Origin: Magnetospirillum sp.
Lineage (GTDB): Bacteria > Pseudomonadota > Alphaproteobacteria > Rhodospirillales > Magnetospirillaceae
Direction of reading: 5' to 3'
NCBI GenBank assembly: GCA_016212565.1
Contig: JACRFY010000186.1
Location: forward strand, 1 to 41,986
DNA: 41,986 nt
Shown: one piece after another, positions 16,785 through 26,014 of the stretch
Layout of the letters: each line of letters begins with the position of its first letter
Numbering within the stretch: the first letter of the stretch is position 1
The notes under the pieces: model-generated
What the model saw: the letters and a program-made list of their open reading frames with translations, nothing else
Told to the model about the DNA's origin: nothing
Database searches by the model: none
Translations under genes and position numbers: made by a program

Positions 16785-18454
16785 AGACGATTCTGGCGCG
16801 GCGCCGGTCGGCAACGAAGCCGCCATTTATTTTCGGGCGGACCAATGCGATCCGCGTCTTTAACCGTCTCATGGAGTGTTCGCCGCAGCGCCTGTGGTAC
16901 GCTTTCCGTTTAAAGGCAAAGAAAGAGAAGGTATTTCGCCTTCTTCGGAACCTTTCGATTAGCTCTCAGCAATTCGAAGGACCGGTCCTGATCGATTGCA
17001 GCTTCAATGTCGTCGGTTTCTTCGCGCGACTGGCGATGTTTCGCTCGGCCCTCGGATTGACGAATAGCAATGAAATCGCTGTGGTTCGCAATGTCGAGGC
17101 AAACATTTGGTCCGCCAAAAGCCTCGGCATCGCCGATGTTCGCGCGTTGCCTGATTTCACGAAATACGGCAAGGAGGCCGAGGGGCGGGCCCGGGCGTTT
17201 ATGGATGGGGTTCAATCAACGGCGGACTTTCTTAGCAAAAAATTGCCTTATGAAATGCCTGTCGATGTTATCCTTTATGACGGCGTTCTCAAGTTGACAA
17301 AAAAGCACACCGTCGACGTCACTTCTAAAGAAACATTTCAATGTGTGGCGATGGCCTTCGAGACATTTGACTATGTTGAGAAGCTACTCAAAGAATCCAG
17401 TCCGTCTCTCGTTGTCGTCAGTCATGCGGCACATTTCTACTACGCATCTCTCTGCTTTATTGCAATGAAGATGGGGATCCCGGTTGTTCTTGCAACCTCT
17501 CTTTACGGAATGTCAAAGTTCGTCAAGATTAGGCAGCCGGAGGATCTCTACAATTATGTCGACAGGCCCACGCCTGAGCAATTTGGGCGAGTCGACACGA
17601 ACCTTCAGGAGAAGATGGAGAGCGCAGCCTGGAATTATCTTAGCCATCGATTCACGGGAAAGACCAACGATATCGGCGGTATATATGCCTACGCCAAGCG
17701 CAATGAAGTGGTTGGACGGCAGGAGATATGTGAGCGGTTCAATTGGGACGTCGGCAAGCCGATTCAAATCATCTACATGGCCAACTGGTTTGATTTCCCG
17801 CACACCTATGGCATGAGTCAGTTTGAAGATATTTACGATTACGCTCTGGCCACACTCGCCACTATCGAGGAGGCGACTCACACGAATTGGCTGCTGAAGG
17901 CACATCCCTGCGAGGATTGGTATAAGGGCTGCCTGCTAGAGGACATGATCAATACGGATCACCTTCCACACGTGGGAATCGTCGACAAGGCCTGGGACAG
18001 CGTTTCGGTTCTGAAGGCTGTCGATACGGTCGTTACCATCCATGGGACAATCGGGATCGAAGCCCCGGCACTGAACAAGCCCACGATGGTTGGCGACGTC
18101 GGGTGGTATCATGACTATGGATTTGTCCATTATCCAAAAACCCGTGAAGAATATCTGAGATGTCTTAAAACAGAGTGGTGGCGTGAAGTCGACATCGAGC
18201 ATTCACGAAAGCAAGCGTTGCGATTTGCCTGTTTTCATTTTTGTCGACCGGTATGGGAGAAGGGGTTGGATATTGGTGACGACACACTTCTTGATGCACT
18301 TTACGATATTCTGCCCGGTGCTCTGTCCCACAGAGACTTAGTCCAAAGAGAAGTAGAAAACATGAGAGAATGGTTCTATTCGGAGGCGCGCTGCTTTCAT
18401 ACATTCAAGATTCTCAAGGCCGACGACTTTATCGTTTCCAACGTAACGTCGTAG
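16781..18454 (+). CDS. Putative GT-B glycosyltransferase (capsule-synthesis-like), function unassigned
   Basis: A 557-aa soluble protein that I cannot place in a named family with certainty. The C-terminal third has WLLKAHPCEDW, TVVTIHGTIGIEAPALNKP and GDVGWYHDYGF, the arrangement of capsular-polysaccharide (KpsS/KpsC-like) and glycerophosphotransferase-type GT-B proteins, in which HGTxGxEA contacts the donor nucleotide. The N-terminus is basic (RRRSATK) without a clear membrane segment. The ATGA overlap with the ligase/GNAT/ACP gene suggests a shared substrate, so transfer of the modified sugar is a reasonable guess. Codon use is AT-richer than that of the 20840-41566 operon. Confidence 0.6.
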   Translation: MKTILARRRSATKPPFIFGRTNAIRVFNRLMECSPQRLWYAFRLKAKKEKVFRLLRNLSISSQQFEGPVLIDCSFNVVGFFARLAMFRSALGLTNSNEIAVVRNVEANIWSAKSLGIADVRALPDFTKYGKEAEGRARAFMDGVQSTADFLSKKLPYEMPVDVILYDGVLKLTKKHTVDVTSKETFQCVAMAFETFDYVEKLLKESSPSLVVVSHAAHFYYASLCFIAMKMGIPVVLATSLYGMSKFVKIRQPEDLYNYVDRPTPEQFGRVDTNLQEKMESAAWNYLSHRFTGKTNDIGGIYAYAKRNEVVGRQEICERFNWDVGKPIQIIYMANWFDFPHTYGMSQFEDIYDYALATLATIEEATHTNWLLKAHPCEDWYKGCLLEDMINTDHLPHVGIVDKAWDSVSVLKAVDTVVTIHGTIGIEAPALNKPTMVGDVGWYHDYGFVHYPKTREEYLRCLKTEWWREVDIEHSRKQALRFACFHFCRPVWEKGLDIGDDTLLDALYDILPGALSHRDLVQREVENMREWFYSEARCFHTFKILKADDFIVSNVTS

Positions 18455-18484
18455 GTCGACCTCGTCAGTCGGACTGTGGAGACA

Positions 18485-19540
18485 ATGGTAAAATCTCAGC
18501 GCGGCCCCTCGGGTGGTCAACGGGTGCTCCTGTACGCTCGCGATCCCGGCGCCGCCAATCAGCTGGTCGCCGTCCAGAGCCTGTTTGCCACGGGCCGCTT
18601 GGGGGAGGTGCCGGCGCTCGTCGAGACCATCGGTTCCTTGACCGCGGACAGGGACACGATGCTCGCTATGGCCAAGGATTTTGCTGTGGCCGTCTGGACT
18701 GCCGCCGGTCTTGTGGCCGAGGATTGGAATGTTGCGGTTCCGGAGCAGCTGACCGGCGAGGCGCGGAATGCGAAGATTAATTGCATGCTGCGGGAGCGAG
18801 GCGTCACCGCAGTGGTCACTGGCGTTGACGATGTCGACGACCACGACAGCATGGCCCTATGGCAGGTGGCGCGCAGTCTCGGTCTTCCCAGTATAGCCTT
18901 GCTGGACAGCCATCATTCGCCGCAGCGGCGATTCGTTCGCCAAACTGGCGCGGCGGAATTCCCTGATTGGGTCGTCGCCCAGGATGCGGGCAGCGTTGCA
19001 GCATTGATTGCGCTAGGCCTTCCGGCGACGCGGTTGCGTCTGACAGACAATCTACATTTGGCCCGGTTGGCTCGAATGGCGATATCGGCACAAGGGTCGC
19101 CGACGCGACGGGCGCTGCGCCAAAGCTGGGATGCTTCCGATGCCGAGTACGTGGTTTTGTTCGCGTCTGAGAATACCCGCGAGATGGCGGCGGCTGGGCG
19201 ACCTGGCCAATGGGATGAACTCGCATTGGTCGACGCCTTAGCCGCTCACCTGAAGGCCGCGCGGGCAATCGGTCCCATCCCCAGCGGTGCGCCGTGCCGT
19301 CTGGTCATCCGCCCCCATCCTCGTGACACAGTTGGCAAGTACGAGTCCCGCCGTCGTGCCGGCGAGGTGCCGATCGTCGTTTCGGCAGCCGGCACGCCAA
19401 TTGACGCCATTCTTGCTGCAGATCTTATCGCCGGCATGGACAGCTCGCTGCTGTATGAGGCGCAATCTCTAGGGCAGGCGGCCATAGCGCTGACGCCAGC
19501 GAGCCGCTTTCCCTGCCTTATTGATTTAACCCGGGCTTGA
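18485..19540 (+). CDS. Putative GT-B-like protein, function unassigned
   Basis: A 351-aa protein. Features visible are an N-terminal LLYARDPGAANQL (nucleotide-sugar-enzyme-like first strand), a middle AVVTGVDDVDDHDSMALW, VVLFASENTRE, and a C-terminal LVIRPHPRD followed by IAGMDSSLLYEAQSLGQ. The RPHP and DSSLLYEA elements recall the donor-binding half of UDP-GlcNAc-epimerase-like and capsule GT-B proteins. An in-frame GTG at 18476 is an alternative start; GGAG at 18478-18481 is close to ATG 18485. It begins 30 bases after the previous gene and converges on the next minus-strand gene only 6 bases away. GC content is back to the flanking level. I infer a glycosyltransferase or sugar-transfer accessory role, not proven. 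Confidence 0.5.
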   Translation: MVKSQRGPSGGQRVLLYARDPGAANQLVAVQSLFATGRLGEVPALVETIGSLTADRDTMLAMAKDFAVAVWTAAGLVAEDWNVAVPEQLTGEARNAKINCMLRERGVTAVVTGVDDVDDHDSMALWQVARSLGLPSIALLDSHHSPQRRFVRQTGAAEFPDWVVAQDAGSVAALIALGLPATRLRLTDNLHLARLARMAISAQGSPTRRALRQSWDASDAEYVVLFASENTREMAAAGRPGQWDELALVDALAAHLKAARAIGPIPSGAPCRLVIRPHPRDTVGKYESRRRAGEVPIVVSAAGTPIDAILAADLIAGMDSSLLYEAQSLGQAAIALTPASRFPCLIDLTRA

Positions 19541-19546
19541 GCCGGT

Positions 19547-20662
19547 TCAAAGCGCGGACGGGAACAGGACCCGCGCCATGGCCATGGCCATCTGCCGAGT
19601 GTTGAGAGACTCCTCCACCAGTCGCCGGGCCTCGCCACCAAGGCGTGCCGCCAACGCAGGGTCCGCCAACAGGCGGCGAGTGGCGGCAGCGAGGGCTTGG
19701 GACGAACCGGGTGGCACCAGCAAACACGTCTTTTCGTTCGCCACCCGAGGATCCCACAACCCGTCGATGGCCGATAACACGACCGCACGGCCGCAGGCCA
19801 TGGCCTGAAGGCAAGCGCTCTGGCCAGCGGGCTGGATGGTCTGCCGGAGCGGCAACACCACTAGCGCCGCACCTTGAAACAGAGTCCTTACGTCTTCGTC
19901 GCTCAACAGCGTGCGGCGCCAGTCCCCGGCGATGACGGTGACGTTAGGCTTGGACGTGTGCACCGGTAGGCGGGTGACGATGCGCAATTCCGGCAAGTCC
20001 CCTGCCCAGCCATCGACGAGTGTTCGGTAGTCGCGGTTGAGATCGTTGCCAATGCTCAGCACATAGGGAGTCGCGTCACCCGCTGGTCTTCCGAAGGGGG
20101 CAGGACGCCAGAAATCAGCATCCACACCGAATGCGACCAAAGACACGTTCCCACCCGGCAGAGCGGCGGCAAGATGGGCGCGCTCGCCCTCGGAAATGGC
20201 AATCACATCGCAGGCTCCCAACAACCACTTCGTCAGACTGCGCCATAATCCGCGGGAATTTAAAGGTAGAACGCCCATCACGAGGAAGGCAACGCGGGCC
20301 TGCACCAACCCCAAACGGCGCAACAGGCACAACCCCAAGCCAAAGCTTTGGGTTGTGGCAACCACGGTCGCCACCCCGGCCAACCGTTGCCGGACCGCAC
20401 GATGCCCAAGTGTGGCGGCGGCCAAGACCGCCGTGGGAAAGCCGGGAAATACCCGTTGCAGCAGGCGGCGAAGCAGGCTGACCATCATTCCTTCGCGTCC
20501 GGCCAACTGGGCGATTTCATCTTCGTCGAGGATGGCCACCGGCTTGCCCGAAGCGGCGAGCTCGCAGTACCCATAGAAGAACTCGGTGGGGAACGCGCTA
20601 TCACCCGATTGCCGCTGACGGCGCCCGGACTTGAACAAAAACAGCACCTGCGGCGCGATCAT
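19547..20662 (-). CDS. Glycosyltransferase family 4 (GT-B)
   Basis: A 371-aa glycosyltransferase. The acceptor half starts with PQVLFLFKSGRRQ; the donor half has PYVLSIGNDLNRDY, VIAGDW, LVVLPL and QAMACGRAVVLSAIDGLWD, with the GT4 EX7E-type region represented by QSACLQAMACGRAVV. The start is taken at ATG 20662; further in-frame ATGs upstream reach into the divergent ABC transporter gene, and 20707 is the only plausible alternative. It stands alone on the minus strand, convergent with the previous gene and divergent from the long plus-strand operon. It probably adds a sugar to the same glycan. Donor unknown. Confidence 0.8.
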   Translation of the reverse strand: MIAPQVLFLFKSGRRQRQSGDSAFPTEFFYGYCELAASGKPVAILDEDEIAQLAGREGMMVSLLRRLLQRVFPGFPTAVLAAATLGHRAVRQRLAGVATVVATTQSFGLGLCLLRRLGLVQARVAFLVMGVLPLNSRGLWRSLTKWLLGACDVIAISEGERAHLAAALPGGNVSLVAFGVDADFWRPAPFGRPAGDATPYVLSIGNDLNRDYRTLVDGWAGDLPELRIVTRLPVHTSKPNVTVIAGDWRRTLLSDEDVRTLFQGAALVVLPLRQTIQPAGQSACLQAMACGRAVVLSAIDGLWDPRVANEKTCLLVPPGSSQALAAATRRLLADPALAARLGGEARRLVEESLNTRQMAMAMARVLFPSAL

Positions 20663-20751
20663 CGATAACCACCCCCTAAGTGGCGAGCGTCTAAATGCAG
20701 CCAACATATAACCTAAGCGGTTGGCGCTTGCCACTCCGGGACACAACGGAC

Positions 20752-20781
20752 TCGACGTTCGGAAGGTGTTGCCGTTATACA
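20752..20781 (+). promoter_or_regulatory. Candidate promoter for the long plus-strand operon
   Basis: In the 177-base divergent gap, TCGACG (20752-20757) and TATACA (20776-20781) each match four of six consensus bases, with an 18-base spacer. They lie about 60 bases upstream of the ABC transporter start. A GGGGAAG ribosome binding site is at about 20829-20835. Matches of this quality occur by chance, so this is a weak call. Confidence 0.25.
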
Positions 20782-20839
20782 GAGCCGCGATGGATCGGCC
20801 GGTCGCTGGGCGTAACGAACCGGATCTCGGGGAAGAATA

Positions 20840-22735
20840 ATGGACGTTAGCGACCAACAGCGGCGGGTTACCTTGTCAATGGTGATCGGCCGCTATGTTT
20901 TAGTCCGCTGGCGATCGATCGGCGCCGCGGCGTTGATCGGCATTGTCGTCACGATCCTCAGTATCAGCGCGCTGGGGGTTTTTGCCGTGTTGCCGCGGGT
21001 CATAATTGAGAACCTCGGCCATGCCAGCATGCTGGATGTGGCGGCTAGCGACACCGCAGCCTTCGATCTGCGCACCATCATGGCCATTGCCGCAGCGTGG
21101 ACGAATGCCATGTTCGGGACCGCTAGCCCGACCGCTGTGGTGATCGTTCTCCTGGTCATCTACACATTGATGACGGCAACCGTGCGCCTGCTGCAGTTGT
21201 GGTCGGACACGATGGGGCATCGTACCCGCTGCGATGTTGCCAAAGTGTTCGCCGGCGACGTTTTTCGGCACGTGACCAATCAATCGCTGACTTTTTTTCA
21301 CCGCCACCGGGTCGGCGACTTGGCAACGCGGGTCAATGGCGACAGTGCTGCCTTTTCACACGCGGCGTTCGAAGTCGTGCATATGGCGGTATCGGCCGTG
21401 CCGCTAGCCCTATTCTACTGGACGGTGATGGTGGTCACCTCGTGGCGACTGACCTTGGTCGCGGTGGTCGTATTCGGCCTCAAGGCCCTCCTGACCGATG
21501 CGATGTCGCGGCAGATCGCCAAGCTGGTCGCCTCGTTGGCAAAGGCCCGCGGGTTGGCGGCGGGCTGGGTGACCGAGGTTTTCAACAATATCGCTCTGGT
21601 CAAAGTCTCCGGAAACGAATCGCGCGTCCGTACCGCATTTCAGAACCTTTTTGCGGTTCAGCTTGACCAGAATCGACAGCAGTTGAAACTTGGCCAGATC
21701 TCACATACCGGTCAGACTATCTTGCAGACGATTGCCGTCGCGGTGGTCGTCGGATTGGGGTCGACGATGCTGCTGAGCGGTACCATCGACGTGGCCACCC
21801 TTCTCGCCTACGTCTTCGTCGCCAATCGTGCCCAGGAGCCGACCCGGCGTCTTCTCGATTTCGTGCAGACCTTTCATCGGGCCAGGGCGATGGCTCATCG
21901 TCTGCTCGACATTCTCTCCGAGCAGCCCAGCATCGAAGATGGCACCCAGGAGGCCCAATCCTTCCGACACACCCTGCGGATCGAGAACGCGTCATTCTCG
22001 TTCGTGCCCAATACGCCGGTAGTCACCGGCCTGGATCTCGCGGTGGAGAAGGGGCAGGTGGTCGCGCTGGTAGGGCGAAGTGGGGCGGGAAAGTCGACGA
22101 TCCTCAATCTGCTGCTGCGCTTTTACGATCCGCAGACCGGCCGGGTCACCCTCGACGGCGTCGATATCCGCGGCTTCACGCAGGCGTCGTATCGCCGTCT
22201 GTTCGCGGTGGTGACGCAGGAGCCGCAGTTGTTCCATATCAGTCTCCGGGACAACATCCTTTACGGCCTGCCCAACGACAGGGTCGACGAGGAGGCTTTC
22301 GATTACGCCGTTCGCGCCTCGCACGTCGACGAGTTCGCCGGTGCTCTCGAACACGGCTACGACACCGTCATCGGCGACCGCGGCGTGCGGTTGTCCGGCG
22401 GACAGAGGCAGCGCATCGCCCTGGCACGGGCCATCTTGCGCAATGCCCCGATTCTGTTGCTGGATGAGGCGACCAGTTCGCTCGATGGCCATTCCGAGCA
22501 GTTGATCCAGGATGCGATCAGCCACTTTCTCGTCGACCGTACCGCGGTCATTGTCGCCCACCGCCTGTCGACCATTCGCCGCGCCGACCGCATCTTGGTC
22601 ATCGAGGGCGGGGTGATCGTCGAGAGCGGCACCCACGACGACCTTATCGCTCGGCAGGGAGCCTACTTTCACCTATACCGGACCCAGTTCGTCAATGATA
22701 GCCAAGCAATGGCCGTCGACCATGGATCGGTCTGA
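20840..22735 (+). CDS. MsbA-like ABC exporter (fused membrane and ATPase domains)
   Basis: A 631-aa half-transporter. Residues 1 to about 340 contain around six hydrophobic segments (for example AAALIGIVVTILSISALGVF and VVIVLLVIYTLM), followed by the ATPase with Walker A GRSGAGKST, signature LSGGQRQRIALARA, Walker B ILLLDEATSSLD and the switch His in VAHRLSTIRR. This is the layout of MsbA-type lipid flippases that act as homodimers. As first gene of a glycosyltransferase operon it most likely flips a lipid-linked glycan or lipid A-type molecule across the inner membrane. A periplasmic insertion between the first two membrane segments (about 55-95) is larger than in typical MsbA, consistent with its extra length. 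Confidence 0.9.
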   Translation: MDVSDQQRRVTLSMVIGRYVLVRWRSIGAAALIGIVVTILSISALGVFAVLPRVIIENLGHASMLDVAASDTAAFDLRTIMAIAAAWTNAMFGTASPTAVVIVLLVIYTLMTATVRLLQLWSDTMGHRTRCDVAKVFAGDVFRHVTNQSLTFFHRHRVGDLATRVNGDSAAFSHAAFEVVHMAVSAVPLALFYWTVMVVTSWRLTLVAVVVFGLKALLTDAMSRQIAKLVASLAKARGLAAGWVTEVFNNIALVKVSGNESRVRTAFQNLFAVQLDQNRQQLKLGQISHTGQTILQTIAVAVVVGLGSTMLLSGTIDVATLLAYVFVANRAQEPTRRLLDFVQTFHRARAMAHRLLDILSEQPSIEDGTQEAQSFRHTLRIENASFSFVPNTPVVTGLDLAVEKGQVVALVGRSGAGKSTILNLLLRFYDPQTGRVTLDGVDIRGFTQASYRRLFAVVTQEPQLFHISLRDNILYGLPNDRVDEEAFDYAVRASHVDEFAGALEHGYDTVIGDRGVRLSGGQRQRIALARAILRNAPILLLDEATSSLDGHSEQLIQDAISHFLVDRTAVIVAHRLSTIRRADRILVIEGGVIVESGTHDDLIARQGAYFHLYRTQFVNDSQAMAVDHGSV

Positions 22736-22746
22736 GGAGATTGGGA

Positions 22747-23646
22747 ATGGGCCTCGGCGGGCTTCTGTTCTGGACCGGCTTGGCCCGCAACATCCGTTTG
22801 CACGAGCCCACGGCCACGGTGGCGGTCGTTCACCCCATGTCGTGGCGGCAGAAGTTGCGCCGGCGGCGTGACAGCGCGTATTCCGTCTTCGACAACAACC
22901 CTCACATCGACCTGGTCTGCGACGACGTCGACTGGCGATGGCGGCGGTGGCTGCTCGGCCGCAGAGCATGGGTGCTCGATATCGACGGCCCGCGGTACAG
23001 TGGCGCCGAATCGGCGGCTCCGGATCGGATAATTTATCGTCGCGGTGTGCATACCGTTGCCCATCTGTGCCACGCCTTTGGCATTCCCTGCCGCGATCTG
23101 CGGCCGGTGATGGTCCTTCGTGCCGAGGAAGCCGCGGCCGCCGATGCCATCATCGCGGCAATCGGGCTTGACGACCGGCCATTCGTGTGCATCGAACCGG
23201 TCGGCAAGGGCGACTTCACTCCCAACAAAGCTTGGTTTTCCGAGCGATGGGACATGGTGGCCCGTGCGCTGGCGCCGGAGATTGCGGTGGTTCAAGTGGG
23301 GTTGGCGACGCCATACAAGCTGCCGGGCGCGATCGATGCGACCGGTCGGTTCAGCTATCGCCAAATGGGCCGGGTGCTGGCCCGCTCGCAGGGGCTTATT
23401 TCCACCATGGGCGGTTTGGTCCATCTCGCCAAGGCCGTCGGAAGCCGCTCTGCGGTGCTGGTCAGTGGATACGAACCCCTCGAGCTGGCGACCTACGAGG
23501 ATGACCTGAACCTCTACGCGCCGTTGGATTGCTCAGGCTGCGGCTTGGTGGTCCCCTGTCCGCGCGACCGCGACTGCATGCGGCGATTGACCGTCGACCA
23601 AGTGGTGGAAGCCGGGCGCGCCCTCATCGCCGGAGCCGCCCGATGA
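22747..23646 (+). CDS. Glycosyltransferase family 9 (heptosyltransferase-like)
   Basis: A 299-aa protein of the ADP-heptose:LPS heptosyltransferase type. Signatures are an N-terminal WTGLARNIRLHEP, the donor-site GLISTMGGLVHLAKAVGS, and a C-terminal cysteine-rich tail (CSGCGLVVPCPRDRDC) typical of GT9 enzymes. ATG 22747 is preceded by GAGGAG at 22735-22740; the in-frame TTG at 22741 has no space for that site. It follows the ABC exporter by 11 bases and overlaps the next GT by ATGA. It could add heptose to a core or a related sugar to the exported glycan. Confidence 0.82.
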   Translation: MGLGGLLFWTGLARNIRLHEPTATVAVVHPMSWRQKLRRRRDSAYSVFDNNPHIDLVCDDVDWRWRRWLLGRRAWVLDIDGPRYSGAESAAPDRIIYRRGVHTVAHLCHAFGIPCRDLRPVMVLRAEEAAAADAIIAAIGLDDRPFVCIEPVGKGDFTPNKAWFSERWDMVARALAPEIAVVQVGLATPYKLPGAIDATGRFSYRQMGRVLARSQGLISTMGGLVHLAKAVGSRSAVLVSGYEPLELATYEDDLNLYAPLDCSGCGLVVPCPRDRDCMRRLTVDQVVEAGRALIAGAAR

Positions 23647-24908
23647 GGCCGGACGAACGGCAGCTGACGGTTGTTGAAGGCTGGTCGACCCTGCTGGGCG
23701 AAGGCGGGCGCCTGGATGCGGATGGAGTGGCGGTCGGTCTGGTGCCGTGCCGCCCATTGATCGAGTGCCTGCGCGATCCAGACCTGCCGCGGGTGCGCCG
23801 TTTGGTTGCGGTTTGGCTGCTGCCAACCGAGACCGAGGTTGCCTTGGCCCAGTCGGTGGGGTTGCGGGCCCATCGCTTTCCGGCCGATCCGGTGCCCGAG
23901 GGCGACCGAACGCCGCCGACATGGGTGCCGCCGCCAGCCCCGACCCGTCCCCGCGGGCTAGCGGCCCGGTTGGGTTTGCGCCGACGGCCGACGGTTGGGT
24001 TGTTCTATAAATTCGTTCCGCCGCCATGGGGGGGCGGCAACCAGTTCATGATGGCGTTGCGCGCAGCGCTTAAGCGCATGGGCTTCCCGGTAATCGAGAA
24101 CCGCATCAGCAAACGGGTCGACGGCTATCTGATCAACGCCTACAACTTCGACCTTGCCGCGGCGGCGGGGCTGAACTGCGAACGCGAGCGGGTGGCGGTG
24201 GTCCATCGGCTCAACGGCCCGATTCGCCGCTACCGGCCGACGGGAGCTGACCTCGACGACGTATGCCTGGACGTCAATCGCCGTTTGGCGACGGCCAGCG
24301 TGATGCAGTCGGTCTATACCTGGCAGGGGTACCACGACATCGGGTTCCAGTTTGCCGATCCGGTGGTGATCCCCAACGCCTGCGACCCCCAGACCTTCTT
24401 TTCGGATCCGGCGCGCCGCCCCTTCGAGGGGGGGCGCAAATTGCGGCTGATCTGCACCAGTTGGTCGGCGAACCCCCTTAAGGGCGGGCCGACCTACCAA
24501 TGGATGGACCGCAACCTCGACTGGGAGCGCTACAGCTTCACCTTTGTTGGCCGCGTCGAGCAGACGTTCGCGAACATCCGGGTCGTGCCGCCGCTGCCGC
24601 CTGCCGCTCTGGCCGATCTCCTGCGGCAGCACGATGTCTTTGTCACCGCCAGCCGCTTCGATCCCTGTTCCAATGCCCTCATCGAGGCGCAGACCTGCGG
24701 GCTTCCCGCTCTCTACCTCGACAGCGGCGGCCATCCCGAATTGGTCGGTGCCGGCGGCCTGTCCTTTGCCGTCGACGAGGATATTCCCGATCGGCTCGCC
24801 GCAGTGGCGGCCGATTGGCCGCGACTCGCCGCGCAGGTGGCGCCGCCGAATCTTCAACAGGTGGTCGAACGCTATCTGGCGCTGCTGTTTCCCGGGGGAT
24901 GGCAGTGA
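23643..24908 (+). CDS. Glycosyltransferase family 4-like protein
   Basis: A 421-aa GT-B protein. The first ~120 residues are an extra domain with a proline-rich linker (PPTWVPPPAPTRP) before the GT core, which begins at VGLFYKFVPPPWGGGNQF, a glycine-rich acceptor-side loop. The donor half shows VVIPNACDPQTFF, LICTSWSANPLKGG, YSFTFVGRVEQ and SRFDPCSNALIEAQTCGLP with the EX7E-type region. The start overlaps the GT9 stop in an ATGA; a longer open frame upstream overlaps GT9 and is not used. Donor and acceptor cannot be read from sequence. Confidence 0.82.
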   Translation: MRPDERQLTVVEGWSTLLGEGGRLDADGVAVGLVPCRPLIECLRDPDLPRVRRLVAVWLLPTETEVALAQSVGLRAHRFPADPVPEGDRTPPTWVPPPAPTRPRGLAARLGLRRRPTVGLFYKFVPPPWGGGNQFMMALRAALKRMGFPVIENRISKRVDGYLINAYNFDLAAAAGLNCERERVAVVHRLNGPIRRYRPTGADLDDVCLDVNRRLATASVMQSVYTWQGYHDIGFQFADPVVIPNACDPQTFFSDPARRPFEGGRKLRLICTSWSANPLKGGPTYQWMDRNLDWERYSFTFVGRVEQTFANIRVVPPLPPAALADLLRQHDVFVTASRFDPCSNALIEAQTCGLPALYLDSGGHPELVGAGGLSFAVDEDIPDRLAAVAADWPRLAAQVAPPNLQQVVERYLALLFPGGWQ

Positions 24909-26014
24909 GGCTGACCCTGTTCATGAGCCGGCGCATGTCGCTGCGACGTTGGGACGAATCCGGCATGCTCGACCGCGAGCTGGCGGTTTACCGCCGGCTG
25001 GTGGAGCGCGGTGTCGACGTTGCCCTGTTGAGTTGGGGCGGGCCCGACGAGCGAGCCTATGATATTGCTCCGATTCGCGTACTTTACAACCGCTGGGCCT
25101 TGCCGGCGGAACTCTACGAACGGATTTTTCCGCTCCTTCATGCGCGATGGTTGTCGCGGCGCGGCATTTACAAGACCAATCAGGTGGACGTCGGCCTGCA
25201 GGCAATGCTGGCGGTTCGCTGGTGGCGAAATCCGCTGGTGGCGCGATGCGGCTATTTGTGGTCGGATTTTCGCGCCCGGAGCAGCGGGACCGACTCGCCC
25301 GGCGCGCAGGCCGCACGGCACCTGGAGGCCCGGCTCTTCGCGGCTGCCGACCGAATCGTGGTGACCACCACGGGGATGGCTGCGGATATTGCCGGGCGCC
25401 TGCCCGGCCTCCCCGCCGCCACGATCGTTCCGAATTACGTCGACACCGACCGCTTCCGTCCCGATCCATCGATGGCCAAGGACACCGACGTGCTGTTCAT
25501 TGGCCGTCTGGCGGCGCAGAAGAACGAGGAAATGCTGCTGAAGGCGGTCGAGGTCGCCGGGGTGTCATTGGTGATGGTGGGTGACGGGCCGGATAGCGCC
25601 ATGGTCGAGACCTACCGCCAGCGTTTGGGGGCGCGATTGACCTGGCATCGACGTGTGCCGCATACGGACTTGCCGGGGTTGATGCGACGTTCGCGGCTAT
25701 TCGTGCTGCCCTCCCTCTACGAAGGCCATCCCAAGGCGTTGATCGAGGCCATGGCGTGCGCGATGCCAGTGATCGCCGCGAACGCGCCGGGAATTTGCGA
25801 AATGATCCGCGATGGCGTCACCGGCCGTCTGATCGAATCCGACCCGGGGGCCCTGGCCGCGAGCATTACCGGCCTACTGGCCGATCCGGCCTTGGCCGAG
25901 CGGCTTGGCGCCGCAGCCCGAGCGGCGGCCATCGACAATTTCGGCCTCGACCAAGTGGTGGAACAGGAGGCAGCGCTGTATCGCGGCTTGGCACAAGAAT
26001 GGGGATTGACGTGA
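24899..26014 (+). CDS. Glycosyltransferase family 4
   Basis: A 371-aa retaining GT-B enzyme. Typical elements are ATIVPNYVDTDRFRPD, DVLFIGRLAAQKNEEMLLKA, VSLVMVGDGPD and the EX7E motif in PSLYEGHPKALIEAMACAMP. The first domain carries SRRMSLRRWDESGMLDREL, where an acceptor-binding loop is expected. ATG 24899 overlaps the previous gene by 10 bases; GTG 24905 (GTGA overlap) is an equally possible start and would drop two residues. It probably extends the same glycan chain as the flanking glycosyltransferases. Confidence 0.87.
   Translation: MAVRLTLFMSRRMSLRRWDESGMLDRELAVYRRLVERGVDVALLSWGGPDERAYDIAPIRVLYNRWALPAELYERIFPLLHARWLSRRGIYKTNQVDVGLQAMLAVRWWRNPLVARCGYLWSDFRARSSGTDSPGAQAARHLEARLFAAADRIVVTTTGMAADIAGRLPGLPAATIVPNYVDTDRFRPDPSMAKDTDVLFIGRLAAQKNEEMLLKAVEVAGVSLVMVGDGPDSAMVETYRQRLGARLTWHRRVPHTDLPGLMRRSRLFVLPSLYEGHPKALIEAMACAMPVIAANAPGICEMIRDGVTGRLIESDPGALAASITGLLADPALAERLGAAARAAAIDNFGLDQVVEQEAALYRGLAQEWGLT

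Noticed and set aside
19536-19560. Bidirectional terminator between the convergent genes at 19.54 kb
   Set aside because: Only a short, bulged CCGG-type stem and no T-run; too weak to call.
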